Shown: piece after piece, positions 1-8,673 of the stretch
Numbering within the stretch: position 1 is the stretch's first letter
How the letters are laid out: each line of letters begins with the position of its first letter
Assembly: GCA_903916595.1 (NCBI GenBank)
Contig: CAIWXI010000130.1
Coordinates: forward strand, 1 to 64,000
DNA length: 64,000 nucleotides
Direction of reading: 5' to 3'
Origin: an uncultured Bacteroidales bacterium
GTDB lineage: Bacteria > Bacteroidota > Bacteroidia > Bacteroidales > FEN-979
Translations under genes and position numbers: made by a program
The notes under the pieces: generated by a model
What the model saw: the letters and a program-made list of their open reading frames with translations, nothing else
Database searches by the model: none
What the model was told of the DNA's origin: nothing

Positions 1-12
1 ACGAGATCTGTT

Positions 13-279
13 GGAGCTTGAATGATCTTAAGGAACGGAGCTTGAACGATCTTACGGAACGGAGCTTTCCACTGCGAACGCCTCAGGAAATTTGCGAATA
101 GAAAACCGAGGGGGAAGACGTAAAAAATGCATGACGCCGGCTGTTTGCCATATGCATTTTAGTCTTCACACGATGGTTTTCAGCAAATTTACGTCAGCGG
201 AGTAGTGGAAAGCTCCGTTCCAAAAAAGTGCGGTGGAACGCCCCGTTCCATGCAAATCAGGGAAACCTCCGTTCCCGTA
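13..279. repeat. Nested inverted-repeat element beside nrdJ 3' end
   Basis: Two direct 24-nt units (13-36 and 37-60, differing at two positions) lead into GGAACGGAGCTTTCCACT (56-73). Its exact 18-nt reverse complement lies at 204-221. Between these arms are shorter nested arm pairs: aaatttgc 88-95 with gcaaattt 183-190, gaaaacc 101-107 with ggttttc 175-181, gaagac 114-119 with gtcttc 162-167, and aaaaatgcat ending at 132 with its complement starting at 152. The right flank holds further GTTCC-containing copies up to about 277, ending just before the nrdJ stop codon. The whole could fold as one long imperfect hairpin. It may be a REP/MITE-like element or act as an nrdJ 3' end; no ORF is supported inside it. 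Confidence 0.75.
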
Positions 280-2985
280 TCACCCGCACTTCGAATACCC
301 GCAGCTCTTGCACACCAGGCAGCCTTCCTGGTAAACCAAACCGTTGTGATCGCTGCATTTGGGGCAGCTGCCGGCAGCGGCAAGAGTGCCGTCGGGGATA
401 AATTTTTTGAGGGCTCTTTCAACGCCGTTCTTCCAGGTGTTGATTGAATCGACCTCGAAATGGAGCTTCGATATGATGTTGACCACGAATGGCAAAGGCA
501 TTCCATGACGCAAAATACCGGAGATAAGCTTGGCATAATTCCAGTACTCCTTGTTGAACGAACGCGACAGTCCTTCGATCGTGATCTTGTACCCCTGCCG
601 GTCTTCGAACTGGAAGTCGTACCTCGACATCATGCCTTCATGACGCGACTTGACGATCCAGCCTTTGACCACCCACTGTGGAATCCAGAAATCTTCTGCA
701 TGGCCGGTAAACACTTCATACGGGCGGCCGTTGTATAAGCCCACCACGGCAATCCATTTCTCATATTCGTTCTGAAACCGTACAATGTCGGCTTCGAGGC
801 GCTCGGGACGGTGTGGGGCTTTGGTTTCCTGGAACTCAGTCACGTCTTCCTTCTTTTCCTTGCCTTCATTGCTCACCAGGACTCCCGAGCGGGAGCCATC
901 ACGGTACACCGTCATTCCTTTGCAACCCGCTTTCCAGGCCGTTTCATAAATGCTGCTGATCATTTCCTCTTTGGTCCCTGAAGGAACATTCACTGTAACG
1001 CTTATCGAATGATCAACCCATTTCTGAACCGCTCCCTGCATATTCACTTTGGCAACCCAGTCAACGTCGTTGGCAGTAGCCCTCGAGAACGGCGACTTCC
1101 TGATCATCTCCTTCAGCTCCTTTTCCTCCATATGGGAGACCTCGTCAACATTGTAACCCTTGATCTCAAGCCAGGTCACGAACTTATGGTGGAACACATT
1201 GTATTCTTCCCAGGTATCGCCAACCTCGTCGGTGAAGGAGATCGTGACATTCTTGTCGTTGGGATTCACCTTGCGGCGGCGTTTGTACGAAACGGCAAAA
1301 ACAGGTTCCAGTCCGGATGTGGTCTGGGTAAGGATGCTCACCGAACCGGTTGGAGCTATGGTTAGCATAGCCACGTTGCGGCGGCCGTATTCAGTCATGT
1401 CTTCATACACGTCGGGGGCCGATTCTTTCAGCCTCAGTATGAATGGATTGGTTCTCTCCCGGTCAGTATCATAAATCGGGAACGGCCCTCTCTCCCGGGC
1501 CATGGTAACCGACGAACGGTAGGCTTCAATAGCAAGTAACTTATGTACTTCCACCGAAAAATCAGTAGCTTCATTAGAGCCGTAACGGGTTCCCAGAGCT
1601 GCCAGCATATCGCCTTCGGCTGTGATGCCAAAACCGGTCCTGCGGCCCTGAATAGCTTTTTTCTTGATGTTCAGCCACATGGCCCTTTCCCTCGCTTTGA
1701 TATCCTCGGCTTCAGGATCAGCGTCGATCTTGTCGAGGATACGGTCAATTTTCTCGAGTTCCAGGTCAATGATGTCGTCCATCATCCGCTGTGCCTTGTG
1801 AACATGATTGATGAACAGTTCAGAGTTAAAACTGGCTTCGGGTGTGAACGGCAGATCTACATAATTATATAAGTTGATCGCCAGCAGCCGGCAACTGTCG
1901 TAGGTACACAGAGGGATCTCACCGCATGGATTGGTGCTAACCGTCTTGAACCCAAGGTCGGCATAACAGTCGGGTATCGACTCCCGGATGATGGTATCCC
2001 AGAATAATATCCCGGGCTCGGCCGATTTCCAGGCGTTGTGTACAATCTTTGACCAGAGGTCGCGGGCGTGGATCTTGCGCACTACCTTGGGGTTCTTGGA
2101 TTCCACAGGGAACTGCTGGGTAAACTCAGCGTCGTCAATCACAGCCTGCATAAAATCGTCGGTGATCTTGACCGAGATGTTCGCCCCGGTCACTTTTCCG
2201 GTTTCCAGCTTGGCATCGATAAAATGTTCCGCGTCGGGATGCTTGATCGAAATACTGAGCATCAGAGCGCCGCGCCGGCCTTCCTGAGCCACTTCACGGG
2301 TAGAGTTGGAGTAACGTTCCATAAACGGAACAATACCCGTGGAGGTAAGCGCCGAGTTTTTTACGATGGAATTTTTAGGGCGGATGTGTGAGAGGTCATG
2401 CCCCACTCCTCCCCTTCGTTTCATCAGCTGAACCTGCTCCTCATCAACTTTCATGATGCCGCCGTAACTGTCGCTCTGACCGTCGTTCCCGATCACAAAA
2501 CAGTTCGAAAGAGAACCGATCTGGTAATTATTGCCTATCCCGGCCATCGGGCTCCCCTGGGGAACGATGTACTTAAAATCCATGATGAGATCGAAAATCT
2601 CCTGCTCTCCCATGGGACTGGGATATTTCTTTTCTATCCTCGCGAGCTCCCGTGCAATACGCCTGTGCATATCGTCGGGGGTGAGTTCCAACAGCTGACT
2701 GTCGGAATTCTTTAACGCGTATTTGTTTACCCAGACGTTCGCCGCCAGGCTGTCGCCATGAAAATACACTGTCGATTTTTCTATCGCCTCGTGATGGGTA
2801 TATTTTTTCGGATGGTCTGATGTCTTCACCTCCGATTCCTCCTTTTTCTTTTCTTCTGTTTTGGGTTTCATCTCCAAATCATCTTGTGAAATCTTAGGCC
2901 GGATACGTTTTGCCAGTACATCGGTATAGTGCGAAGCTTTGTGATCCTGGTCTGATTTGACGATGGGGGTAATTTCCATGCTCAA
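280..2985 (-). CDS. nrdJ: Adenosylcobalamin-dependent ribonucleoside-diphosphate reductase
   Basis: Class II ribonucleotide reductase, which makes deoxyribonucleotides in the cytoplasm using a B12-derived radical and needs no oxygen. The 901-aa length is normal for the long NrdJ form. Visible features are the SNCFVIG cysteine region (about residue 160), the RRGGVGHDLS stretch, the NPCGEIPL active-site motif (about 350), and a C-terminal tail rich in CxxC pairs (CPKC, CKSC, ending YSKCG) that fits the redox-active/zinc tail. The first 60 residues are Lys/Glu-rich and low in conservation. The start is MSMEI; the second Met, two codons in, is equally possible. No class I subunit (nrdA/nrdB) is visible nearby and no cobalamin riboswitch could be recognised upstream. 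The stop codon abuts the inverted-repeat element. Confidence 0.95.
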   Translation of the reverse strand: MSMEITPIVKSDQDHKASHYTDVLAKRIRPKISQDDLEMKPKTEEKKKEESEVKTSDHPKKYTHHEAIEKSTVYFHGDSLAANVWVNKYALKNSDSQLLELTPDDMHRRIARELARIEKKYPSPMGEQEIFDLIMDFKYIVPQGSPMAGIGNNYQIGSLSNCFVIGNDGQSDSYGGIMKVDEEQVQLMKRRGGVGHDLSHIRPKNSIVKNSALTSTGIVPFMERYSNSTREVAQEGRRGALMLSISIKHPDAEHFIDAKLETGKVTGANISVKITDDFMQAVIDDAEFTQQFPVESKNPKVVRKIHARDLWSKIVHNAWKSAEPGILFWDTIIRESIPDCYADLGFKTVSTNPCGEIPLCTYDSCRLLAINLYNYVDLPFTPEASFNSELFINHVHKAQRMMDDIIDLELEKIDRILDKIDADPEAEDIKARERAMWLNIKKKAIQGRRTGFGITAEGDMLAALGTRYGSNEATDFSVEVHKLLAIEAYRSSVTMARERGPFPIYDTDRERTNPFILRLKESAPDVYEDMTEYGRRNVAMLTIAPTGSVSILTQTTSGLEPVFAVSYKRRRKVNPNDKNVTISFTDEVGDTWEEYNVFHHKFVTWLEIKGYNVDEVSHMEEKELKEMIRKSPFSRATANDVDWVAKVNMQGAVQKWVDHSISVTVNVPSGTKEEMISSIYETAWKAGCKGMTVYRDGSRSGVLVSNEGKEKKEDVTEFQETKAPHRPERLEADIVRFQNEYEKWIAVVGLYNGRPYEVFTGHAEDFWIPQWVVKGWIVKSRHEGMMSRYDFQFEDRQGYKITIEGLSRSFNKEYWNYAKLISGILRHGMPLPFVVNIISKLHFEVDSINTWKNGVERALKKFIPDGTLAAAGSCPKCSDHNGLVYQEGCLVCKSCGYSKCG

Positions 2986-3186
2986 ACAGGTTTAAATTAT
3001 TAATTTTATTTTACAATTATTTGACTCCTTGGAAGATAAATCTTTTGATAGGGCCGCTTTTTCGATGAGGCAATATACAACGAAGAATGAGTACCCCTGA
3101 ATATAGTTATTAACAGAAAACGGAAGATGATTGTTAAAATGCTGAAAGCAACACGATTAGAATCTGATAATTCGTAATATATTGAT
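2986..3186. other. AT-rich intergenic region
   Basis: About 200 nt between the yhbP-like gene end and the nrdJ start, both on the minus strand. It is AT-rich and should carry the nrdJ promoter on the minus strand, but I could not find a full TAnnTTTG box. The 74-aa ORF called across it overlaps the end of the yhbP-like gene and has no family features, so I do not count it as a gene. Confidence 0.5.
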
Positions 3187-3630
3187 TTATAATTTGTTAC
3201 TCTGCCATAATATTTTTTTTCCGAATCCAAGGCGGTTATCGGTCATTTTTAGGATGTTAGGTTCAAGACCCCAAAGGTGGAGTTTAGCCAGCCGGGCCAC
3301 GGGGAAGGCTTTAAGGTATGCCGACTTAGCTGTTTTCAGCTCATTTCCGCTAAGCTCTTTCATCAAACCCGCGAACTGTATACCTCTGATCTTACCGGTC
3401 ATCCTGGTCTCGAGAGCGATCGCCCCCGCGGCATAATAATTACCCGTTTCAACCACATCAGTCACGTGTTTTGTATCATGGCCCGATGTAAACACGAACA
3501 TATTCTGGTCTTCCAGGTACACATAATAACAGGTTGCGCACCAGGGGCGGTTATCGCGGCTCACCGCCAGCGTGAATATATGGTGTTCGCGAATAAACGT
3601 GAGTACACGGGTCTCAATAGCTTGTTCCAT
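3187..3630 (-). CDS. YhbP-like (UPF0306) PNPOx-fold protein
   Basis: A 147-aa protein resembling E. coli YhbP (UPF0306), a relative of pyridoxamine-phosphate oxidase flavin-binding barrels. The N-terminal helix is followed by the split barrel (RPWCATCYYVY, about 28-38), the GxIRGIQFxG strand, an FPVARL segment, and the family's C-terminal LGFGKKILW. Length equals E. coli YhbP. The substrate is unknown; flavin binding is inferred from the fold only. Its ATG overlaps the TGA of the upstream 1112-aa gene by one base (TGATG), so the two are probably translationally coupled, although no functional link is obvious. Confidence 0.85.
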   Translation of the reverse strand: MEQAIETRVLTFIREHHIFTLAVSRDNRPWCATCYYVYLEDQNMFVFTSGHDTKHVTDVVETGNYYAAGAIALETRMTGKIRGIQFAGLMKELSGNELKTAKSAYLKAFPVARLAKLHLWGLEPNILKMTDNRLGFGKKILWQSNKL

Positions 3631-6600
3631 CAGAAGTCCAGACTAAGTGAAAAATAAAATACCGGGGCCAGGATGCGGCCGTCTTCAACCCCCCAGGCCA
3701 GGTCACCCCTCAGGAAGTAGCCCAGAAGCCTGGAGCGCAGGCCAAATCCGAAGCCTTCAACCAGGGGATCCTTAACCGATTCAACCTTAATAAACAAAGG
3801 CTTACGGTAAATGTAGCGGTTGAATAACTGGTTATCAGACGACCATGGAGAAGTCCCCGTCCAGGCTGTCCCCACATCTCCAAAAGCCACGATCTGGAAG
3901 TTATTCAGAAAATCGGAGCGTATAGGGCGGTTGAAAAAATACCGGAACACAGGCAACCTGAGCTCGCTATTGAAAACGAAAAAGCTGTTGCCGTTGCGTA
4001 TATTCTGGTCGAACCCTCTCATATTGGTTCCCAGGGTCTGGAATACATAATTCTGGTCCTGGGCCACCGGGGTACCGCTGTTGAAACGCGGGAACAGCCA
4101 GTTATCGACTCCACCCAGGTAATAAACCAGCTTTCCGCTGCCAAAGGAAGTACTGGCCGCGAAACGGTTCGCCCAGATCAGTGCCCTGTGTATCTTCTGG
4201 TAATTGCGGATGTCGAATCCCAGCACGAAACATTCGGTATTACCGGCCATGGCCAGATGATAGGCTTCACCGAAAAACTTATAACGGGTTCCCTGGTACA
4301 GGTTCAGCCCGAGGCTGCGTGTATTGTCGTAGGTAAGCTCTCCCTTCAGACTGATCCAAAGCCTGTTTATGTCGGGTATTGCAAGGTTGTAGGGGTCGGT
4401 CGAAAGGTACACGGCCCGGTCGTAACGTACCGTGGCAGTGCCTTTGATGTTCAGAACGGGATTGAACGGATACGTAAGCACGTAATAAAGCTCATTGATA
4501 CGGTGGCGAACGATGGAATAATCGGAAGCTTCTTCCATGCTCTGCCTGTGAAATATGATCTGGTGATCGAGTCGTTTCTTAAAAATGGAGTAGGAGAGCA
4601 TGTACTCGTTGTTGACCAGGTTAAAGTTCAGCCTCACCCCCCCCGTGATCCTGTGGTCTTCCATCAGGTCGGTGACCCCGACCATAAACAGGGCATTGAA
4701 CCCGGGGTTAATATATATAGGAGAGCCGGAGTTGGAGAAAGGCTGGTAGGCCCAGTTCAGGTAGGTAAAATCGATCTGGGTAACCATCTGGTCTATAGAA
4801 TATTCCACATTATAATTCAGCTGCTTTGCATATTTGTATTTATTCAGCGTGTCTTTTTTGGGGACGGCCTGCAGCCCCGAAACCTCTTTTTTCAGGGTGT
4901 CTGAATTAGCAAGCGCTATGGTCTGAAGCTGCTGAAGGCTTAAGGAGTCGGCTCCGCCGGATTTCTTTTGGGGTTGAGCCTTCACTTTCACGGTAGAGAA
5001 CCGCGAACGAACGGGAGCTGCTGGCGCCGATGGCTGAAGCAGCTTCATGATGGTGTCATCGAGAGTGGGTTTGGCCTTGAGGACAATGACTTTGACGGTA
5101 TCCTTTATTCTGAAAAATGCCGGCTGAAGGCTAAGCGGTTCCATGAATTGTGGCTTCAGCATCTCGCGTACATACATCTTATAGTTCTGATTGCGGAAGA
5201 CCACTTCGCCGTATCTGCCCCCGGAGCCGGAGACATCGTTTTCGAGGATATTCATCGAATAATTGGTCACGGGATAAGATGTTGAGAAATACCGGAAATG
5301 CGTGGTAGTGTCGATAAAAGATACGGCGCTGTCGTATCGGGCCAGGAAGCGGTTATACACCCCGTTCTGGTTGCTGAGGTAGGTATAATAGTTTCCCATA
5401 TAGGCCGATGGCTGAATCTCATCCACATCAGGGGTTCTGGTGATCCTCTGCATCAGGGGTGAATGGCCTTTGTAATCCAGCACGAAAATGTCGTTATTGT
5501 AGGTTATCTTGTTAATATCTATAGCAGGATTAAACCTTATGGTATCGCTTTTACGGTTGGAGGCGAAGATGATCCGGGAGGACCCGTTGACAAACCTGGG
5601 GTTCAGGTCATTGTATATGTCTTTGGTGAGCTGTTCATTCGATCCGGAAGCGATGTTATAGACGAAGATATCAGACTGCCCTTTCTGGACTGCCGACAGC
5701 AGCAGCAGACCGCCATCGCCCGAATACGACATGTCGAGCACCTTGTCGAACTGATAAAGTACGATAAACTCCCGTGACTTATCCGCCGTGTTATAAAAAT
5801 AAAGATAATCCTCCCCCTTCTTTTCGGTGAGTATGGCCAGGATTTTGCCGTTGGGATGCCAGGCAAGAACAGGATAGCTGAAGTCGGGTTTTTCGGCCAG
5901 GCGGTATCCACCCCGGTATATCCTTTTCGTTTTTCCGGTCTCCAGGTTAAGCAGGAAAATCTTGTAAATGCCCAGGTTCCAGGTACAGTACGCGGCCGTA
6001 TTGCCGTCGGGACTGATCCTGAGCTGGCGGAACACCCTGTCGGGTTTGTTCTTTTTATTTAACGGATCTCCGGGAGGGTTCTCCCTCTGGGCCAGTTGCC
6101 GCGAATAGAGTTCTTTATAATATCTGAGCCAGTTCTCAACCACCGTGTTGTAGGGTACGCCGAGCACATTCTGGAAGCCTTTCTCGATGCTTCGCGTAAG
6201 CCGGGTCATATAGACTATGTTCGGGATAGCGGCATCGCCGAACGTGCGGGCAATATACTGCCATATAGAATGCCCTGCATAGGCGGCATCCAGGCCGGTA
6301 AGGCTGTTGATCTTTGCCGGTTTTTTGTTCAGCACCGCATCCATCACGGCATTGTCGAGATACGAATCCCATGGTTTGGAAATAAACGAGATCAGTCCGT
6401 TCATGTACCAGTCGGGCATCGTGAACAAGGCATTGTTCTTGATCTGAGCGCCAATGCCTGTACCGTACATCATCTGGTTCAGAAGCACCTGGGTGATGCC
6501 GGCCCTGATCTGCTGGTCGAAATGGCTGTAGTCGCCGTCGAAATAAATCAGAACCTTGCCCCCAATGATCCGGGTGACCCCGCCGGTATTGTAAGAGTCC

Positions 6601-6968
6601 CATTCACCATAAATCCCGATGTTGCTCTGCTTCAGATCGCTGAGGTTGTTAAAAATGATGAACTGGATCTTTTGCTCCAGCACCGATTCCAGCCCAAGCT
6701 CTATCTCCTTGATGTGCTTGTCGGAATACTCTGCACAGTACTGAGCCAGTTCTTTTCCGTTCAGATAGTAATAGGTGTCGAACTTCCCGAATTTAAAATA
6801 CAGCCAGAGAAAATCATTGTACTGAACCCTTGATTTGCCAAAGTTAAGCTGTGAGCCACTGTAGAACTGACCGAAGGAAGAGAAGCTTGTAAAAATAAAC
6901 AGGATAAAACCGGCACGCAACATGAGTCGCCATGATAATCCCTCACGAGTTGCATTAGCAGCCGGCAT
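3630..6968 (-). CDS. Exported pseudo-peptidase / TolB-like propeller / outer membrane barrel fusion
   Basis: A 1112-aa protein with an N-terminal signal peptide (hydrophobic stretch ending SFGQ); Met16 is an alternative start. Residues about 40-290 resemble the peptidase-MA-like region often fused to TolB-type propellers, but the zinc motif is missing: where HExxH is expected the sequence reads AGITQ, and the usual WxxEGLA reads WYMNGLI. Residues about 310-620 hold PD40/TolB-like blades (ISPDGNTAAY, WHPNGKILAIL, FASNRKSD). After a Pro/Lys-rich linker the last ~370 residues look like a beta-barrel ending LSLDF, a typical outer-membrane C-terminus with terminal Phe. Role unknown; location inferred as outer membrane with periplasmic domains. 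It overlaps the yhbP-like gene by one base. Confidence 0.8.
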   Translation of the reverse strand: MPAANATREGLSWRLMLRAGFILFIFTSFSSFGQFYSGSQLNFGKSRVQYNDFLWLYFKFGKFDTYYYLNGKELAQYCAEYSDKHIKEIELGLESVLEQKIQFIIFNNLSDLKQSNIGIYGEWDSYNTGGVTRIIGGKVLIYFDGDYSHFDQQIRAGITQVLLNQMMYGTGIGAQIKNNALFTMPDWYMNGLISFISKPWDSYLDNAVMDAVLNKKPAKINSLTGLDAAYAGHSIWQYIARTFGDAAIPNIVYMTRLTRSIEKGFQNVLGVPYNTVVENWLRYYKELYSRQLAQRENPPGDPLNKKNKPDRVFRQLRISPDGNTAAYCTWNLGIYKIFLLNLETGKTKRIYRGGYRLAEKPDFSYPVLAWHPNGKILAILTEKKGEDYLYFYNTADKSREFIVLYQFDKVLDMSYSGDGGLLLLSAVQKGQSDIFVYNIASGSNEQLTKDIYNDLNPRFVNGSSRIIFASNRKSDTIRFNPAIDINKITYNNDIFVLDYKGHSPLMQRITRTPDVDEIQPSAYMGNYYTYLSNQNGVYNRFLARYDSAVSFIDTTTHFRYFSTSYPVTNYSMNILENDVSGSGGRYGEVVFRNQNYKMYVREMLKPQFMEPLSLQPAFFRIKDTVKVIVLKAKPTLDDTIMKLLQPSAPAAPVRSRFSTVKVKAQPQKKSGGADSLSLQQLQTIALANSDTLKKEVSGLQAVPKKDTLNKYKYAKQLNYNVEYSIDQMVTQIDFTYLNWAYQPFSNSGSPIYINPGFNALFMVGVTDLMEDHRITGGVRLNFNLVNNEYMLSYSIFKKRLDHQIIFHRQSMEEASDYSIVRHRINELYYVLTYPFNPVLNIKGTATVRYDRAVYLSTDPYNLAIPDINRLWISLKGELTYDNTRSLGLNLYQGTRYKFFGEAYHLAMAGNTECFVLGFDIRNYQKIHRALIWANRFAASTSFGSGKLVYYLGGVDNWLFPRFNSGTPVAQDQNYVFQTLGTNMRGFDQNIRNGNSFFVFNSELRLPVFRYFFNRPIRSDFLNNFQIVAFGDVGTAWTGTSPWSSDNQLFNRYIYRKPLFIKVESVKDPLVEGFGFGLRSRLLGYFLRGDLAWGVEDGRILAPVFYFSLSLDF

Positions 6969-7044
6969 AGTATTTGATCGGAAATTTAATCGGGTGGCTA
7001 AGGTACAATTATTTTTCTTGCAGGGGGTAGTGGCTGCTATTTCC

Positions 7045-7052
7045 TATCTTTG
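7045..7052 (+). promoter_or_regulatory. Candidate -7 box TATCTTTG before the GloB-like gene
   Basis: Matches the Bacteroidota TAnnTTTG consensus and lies 18 nt before the ATG at 7071. A cTTG at 7017-7020 is a possible -33 element with a long 24-nt spacer. Predicted leader is only about 12 nt. Confidence 0.55.
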
Positions 7053-7070
7053 CCGTGGATTTGATACACT

Positions 7071-7709
7071 ATGGTACATATAGAACTTTTTACTTTTAAC
7101 TCATTTATGGTCAACACGTACGTGCTGTACGACGAGACCGGGGAAGCGGTGATTGTTGATGCCGCCTGCTATGAACCCTTTGAAAAGCAGGGTTTGTCTG
7201 ATTTCATTGCAGATGCCGGGCTCAAGGTAGTGCGTAACATTTACACGCATTGTCATATTGATCATATACTTGGCACCGGGTATGTATTTCAGAAATACGG
7301 AGTGCGTCCCGAATACCACAAGGCAGGGATTCCTTTTTTCGACCAGGCAAAAGATATCGGCTTCAATTTCGGTTATACCCTCGATGAGTTCCCCGAGACT
7401 TTGGGCTATTTTGAGGACGGCGACCAGATCCGCTTCGGGATGTGTGCTTTGCAGGTGTTATATACTCCCGGCCATGCCGATGGCAGCGTATGTTTTTATC
7501 ATCCCGATGATGGTTTTGTAATCACCGGCGACGTGTTGTTCAAAGACACTATCGGCCGTACCGACCTGCCCACGGGTGACTTCGAAATACTGAGAGAAAA
7601 TATCATAACGAAACTCTTCACCCTGCCCGACGATACTATTGTTTATCCAGGGCACGGGCCAGCCACCACGATTGGTTATGAGAAAGAGAATAATGAGTTT
7701 ATTAAGTAG
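7071..7709 (+). CDS. MBL-fold hydrolase, glyoxalase II (GloB)-like
   Basis: A 212-aa metallo-beta-lactamase-fold hydrolase. The metal motif HxHxDH appears as HCHIDH (about residues 60-65), followed by TPGHADGS (about 130), the GDVLF strand with the bridging aspartate, and a final PGHGP histidine. These ligands fit the glyoxalase II / YcbL-like group of cytoplasmic thioester hydrolases; the true substrate cannot be read. It lacks the long C-terminal helical domain of classical glyoxalase II, so a YcbL-type enzyme is more likely. It heads a plus-strand set with the glycosyltransferase, TatD and asparaginase genes, and overlaps the next gene by 17 nt. Confidence 0.88.
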   Translation: MVHIELFTFNSFMVNTYVLYDETGEAVIVDAACYEPFEKQGLSDFIADAGLKVVRNIYTHCHIDHILGTGYVFQKYGVRPEYHKAGIPFFDQAKDIGFNFGYTLDEFPETLGYFEDGDQIRFGMCALQVLYTPGHADGSVCFYHPDDGFVITGDVLFKDTIGRTDLPTGDFEILRENIITKLFTLPDDTIVYPGHGPATTIGYEKENNEFIK

Positions 7710-8673
7710 CGAAATAGCGAAGATTCTCATCATCCGTCTGTCTTCCATCGGCGACATCGTCCTGACCACGCCGGTGGTGCGTTGTATCAAACAGCAGCTG
7801 CCGGGAGCCGCGGTTCATTTTCTGACCAAGAAACAGTTTGAGCCGGTACTGAAGGCTAATCCGTATATCGATAAACTCTGGCTTTATGACGGCAATTTCG
7901 GCGGGCTTCTGCCTCAGCTCAGAGCCGGACATTACGATTTTATCGTTGACCTTCACGGAAACTTTCGGTCGGCTTACGTGAAACTCATGCTGGGCAGGCC
8001 TTACGGGAATTTCAACAAGCTGAATCTCAGGAAATGGCTGATGGTGAATTTCAAATGGAATTTACTTCCCGACGTTCATATTGTTGACCGGTATTTCAAG
8101 GCTGTTCAGAAGCCTGGTGTGAAGAATGACGGCCGTGGTCTTGATTATTTTATTTCTTCGGCGGATGAGGTGGTACCACCTTTTCCTGAGTTTATCGCTG
8201 TGGTTGTTGGCGGAAAACATAACACCAAAATCTTTCCGGCTTCAAGGGTAGCACAAGTGATCGGCAAACTAAGCAAGCCTGTGATACTGCTTGGTGGCAG
8301 GGAAGACAGGGCCAGGGGCGAAGAGATCCTTGGCCTGATCTCAAAACCCGCCTTTAATGCATGCGGCATGTATAGCCTGAACCAGTCGGCATCACTGCTG
8401 AGGCAGTCATCCGCCGTGCTTACAAATGATACCGGACTAATGCATATTGCTGCTGCTTATGGCAAAAAAATTGTCTCGGTATGGGGAAACACGATTCCGG
8501 CTTTCGGCATGTATCCATACCTGCCCGGGGGCTCAACGGCTTCATGCCTGGCTGAAGTTGCCGGGCTTTCGTGCCGTCCCTGCAGCAAGATCGGGTTCAG
8601 CGAATGTCCCAGAAAGCATTTCCGCTGTATGACTGATATTTCGGTGGATGATATCGCCCGTATCCTTGAGTAA
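7693..8673 (+). CDS. Glycosyltransferase family 9 (heptosyltransferase-like)
   Basis: ADP-heptose:LPS heptosyltransferase-like GT9 enzyme, expected to add a sugar to lipopolysaccharide core at the inner face of the inner membrane. Seen: the N-terminal IRLSSIGDIVLTTPV nucleotide-fold start, a VDLHGNFRS motif (about residue 77), and the C-terminal donor-site segment TNDTGLMHIAAAYGK plus VSVWGNT. The track start at 7639 lies deep inside the MBL gene; I chose the ATG at 7693, preceded by purine-rich gagaaagagaata, giving 326 aa. ATG 7678 is an alternative. Actual sugar donor (heptose or another) is not determinable. Confidence 0.88.
   Translation: MSLLSSEIAKILIIRLSSIGDIVLTTPVVRCIKQQLPGAAVHFLTKKQFEPVLKANPYIDKLWLYDGNFGGLLPQLRAGHYDFIVDLHGNFRSAYVKLMLGRPYGNFNKLNLRKWLMVNFKWNLLPDVHIVDRYFKAVQKPGVKNDGRGLDYFISSADEVVPPFPEFIAVVVGGKHNTKIFPASRVAQVIGKLSKPVILLGGREDRARGEEILGLISKPAFNACGMYSLNQSASLLRQSSAVLTNDTGLMHIAAAYGKKIVSVWGNTIPAFGMYPYLPGGSTASCLAEVAGLSCRPCSKIGFSECPRKHFRCMTDISVDDIARILE

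Noticed and set aside
2986-3186. Cobalamin riboswitch upstream of nrdJ
   Set aside because: No B12-box-like sequence or suitable GC-rich structure seen in this short AT-rich gap.
3006-3230. 74-aa ORF between nrdJ and the yhbP-like gene
   Set aside because: Overlaps the end of the yhbP-like CDS, has no family features and sits in AT-rich promoter DNA.
4188-4904. 238-aa plus-strand ORF
   Set aside because: Antisense shadow of the 1112-aa fusion gene, which has clear domains and a signal peptide.
6096-6833. 245-aa plus-strand ORF
   Set aside because: Antisense shadow of the same fusion gene; no start context or recognisable domains.
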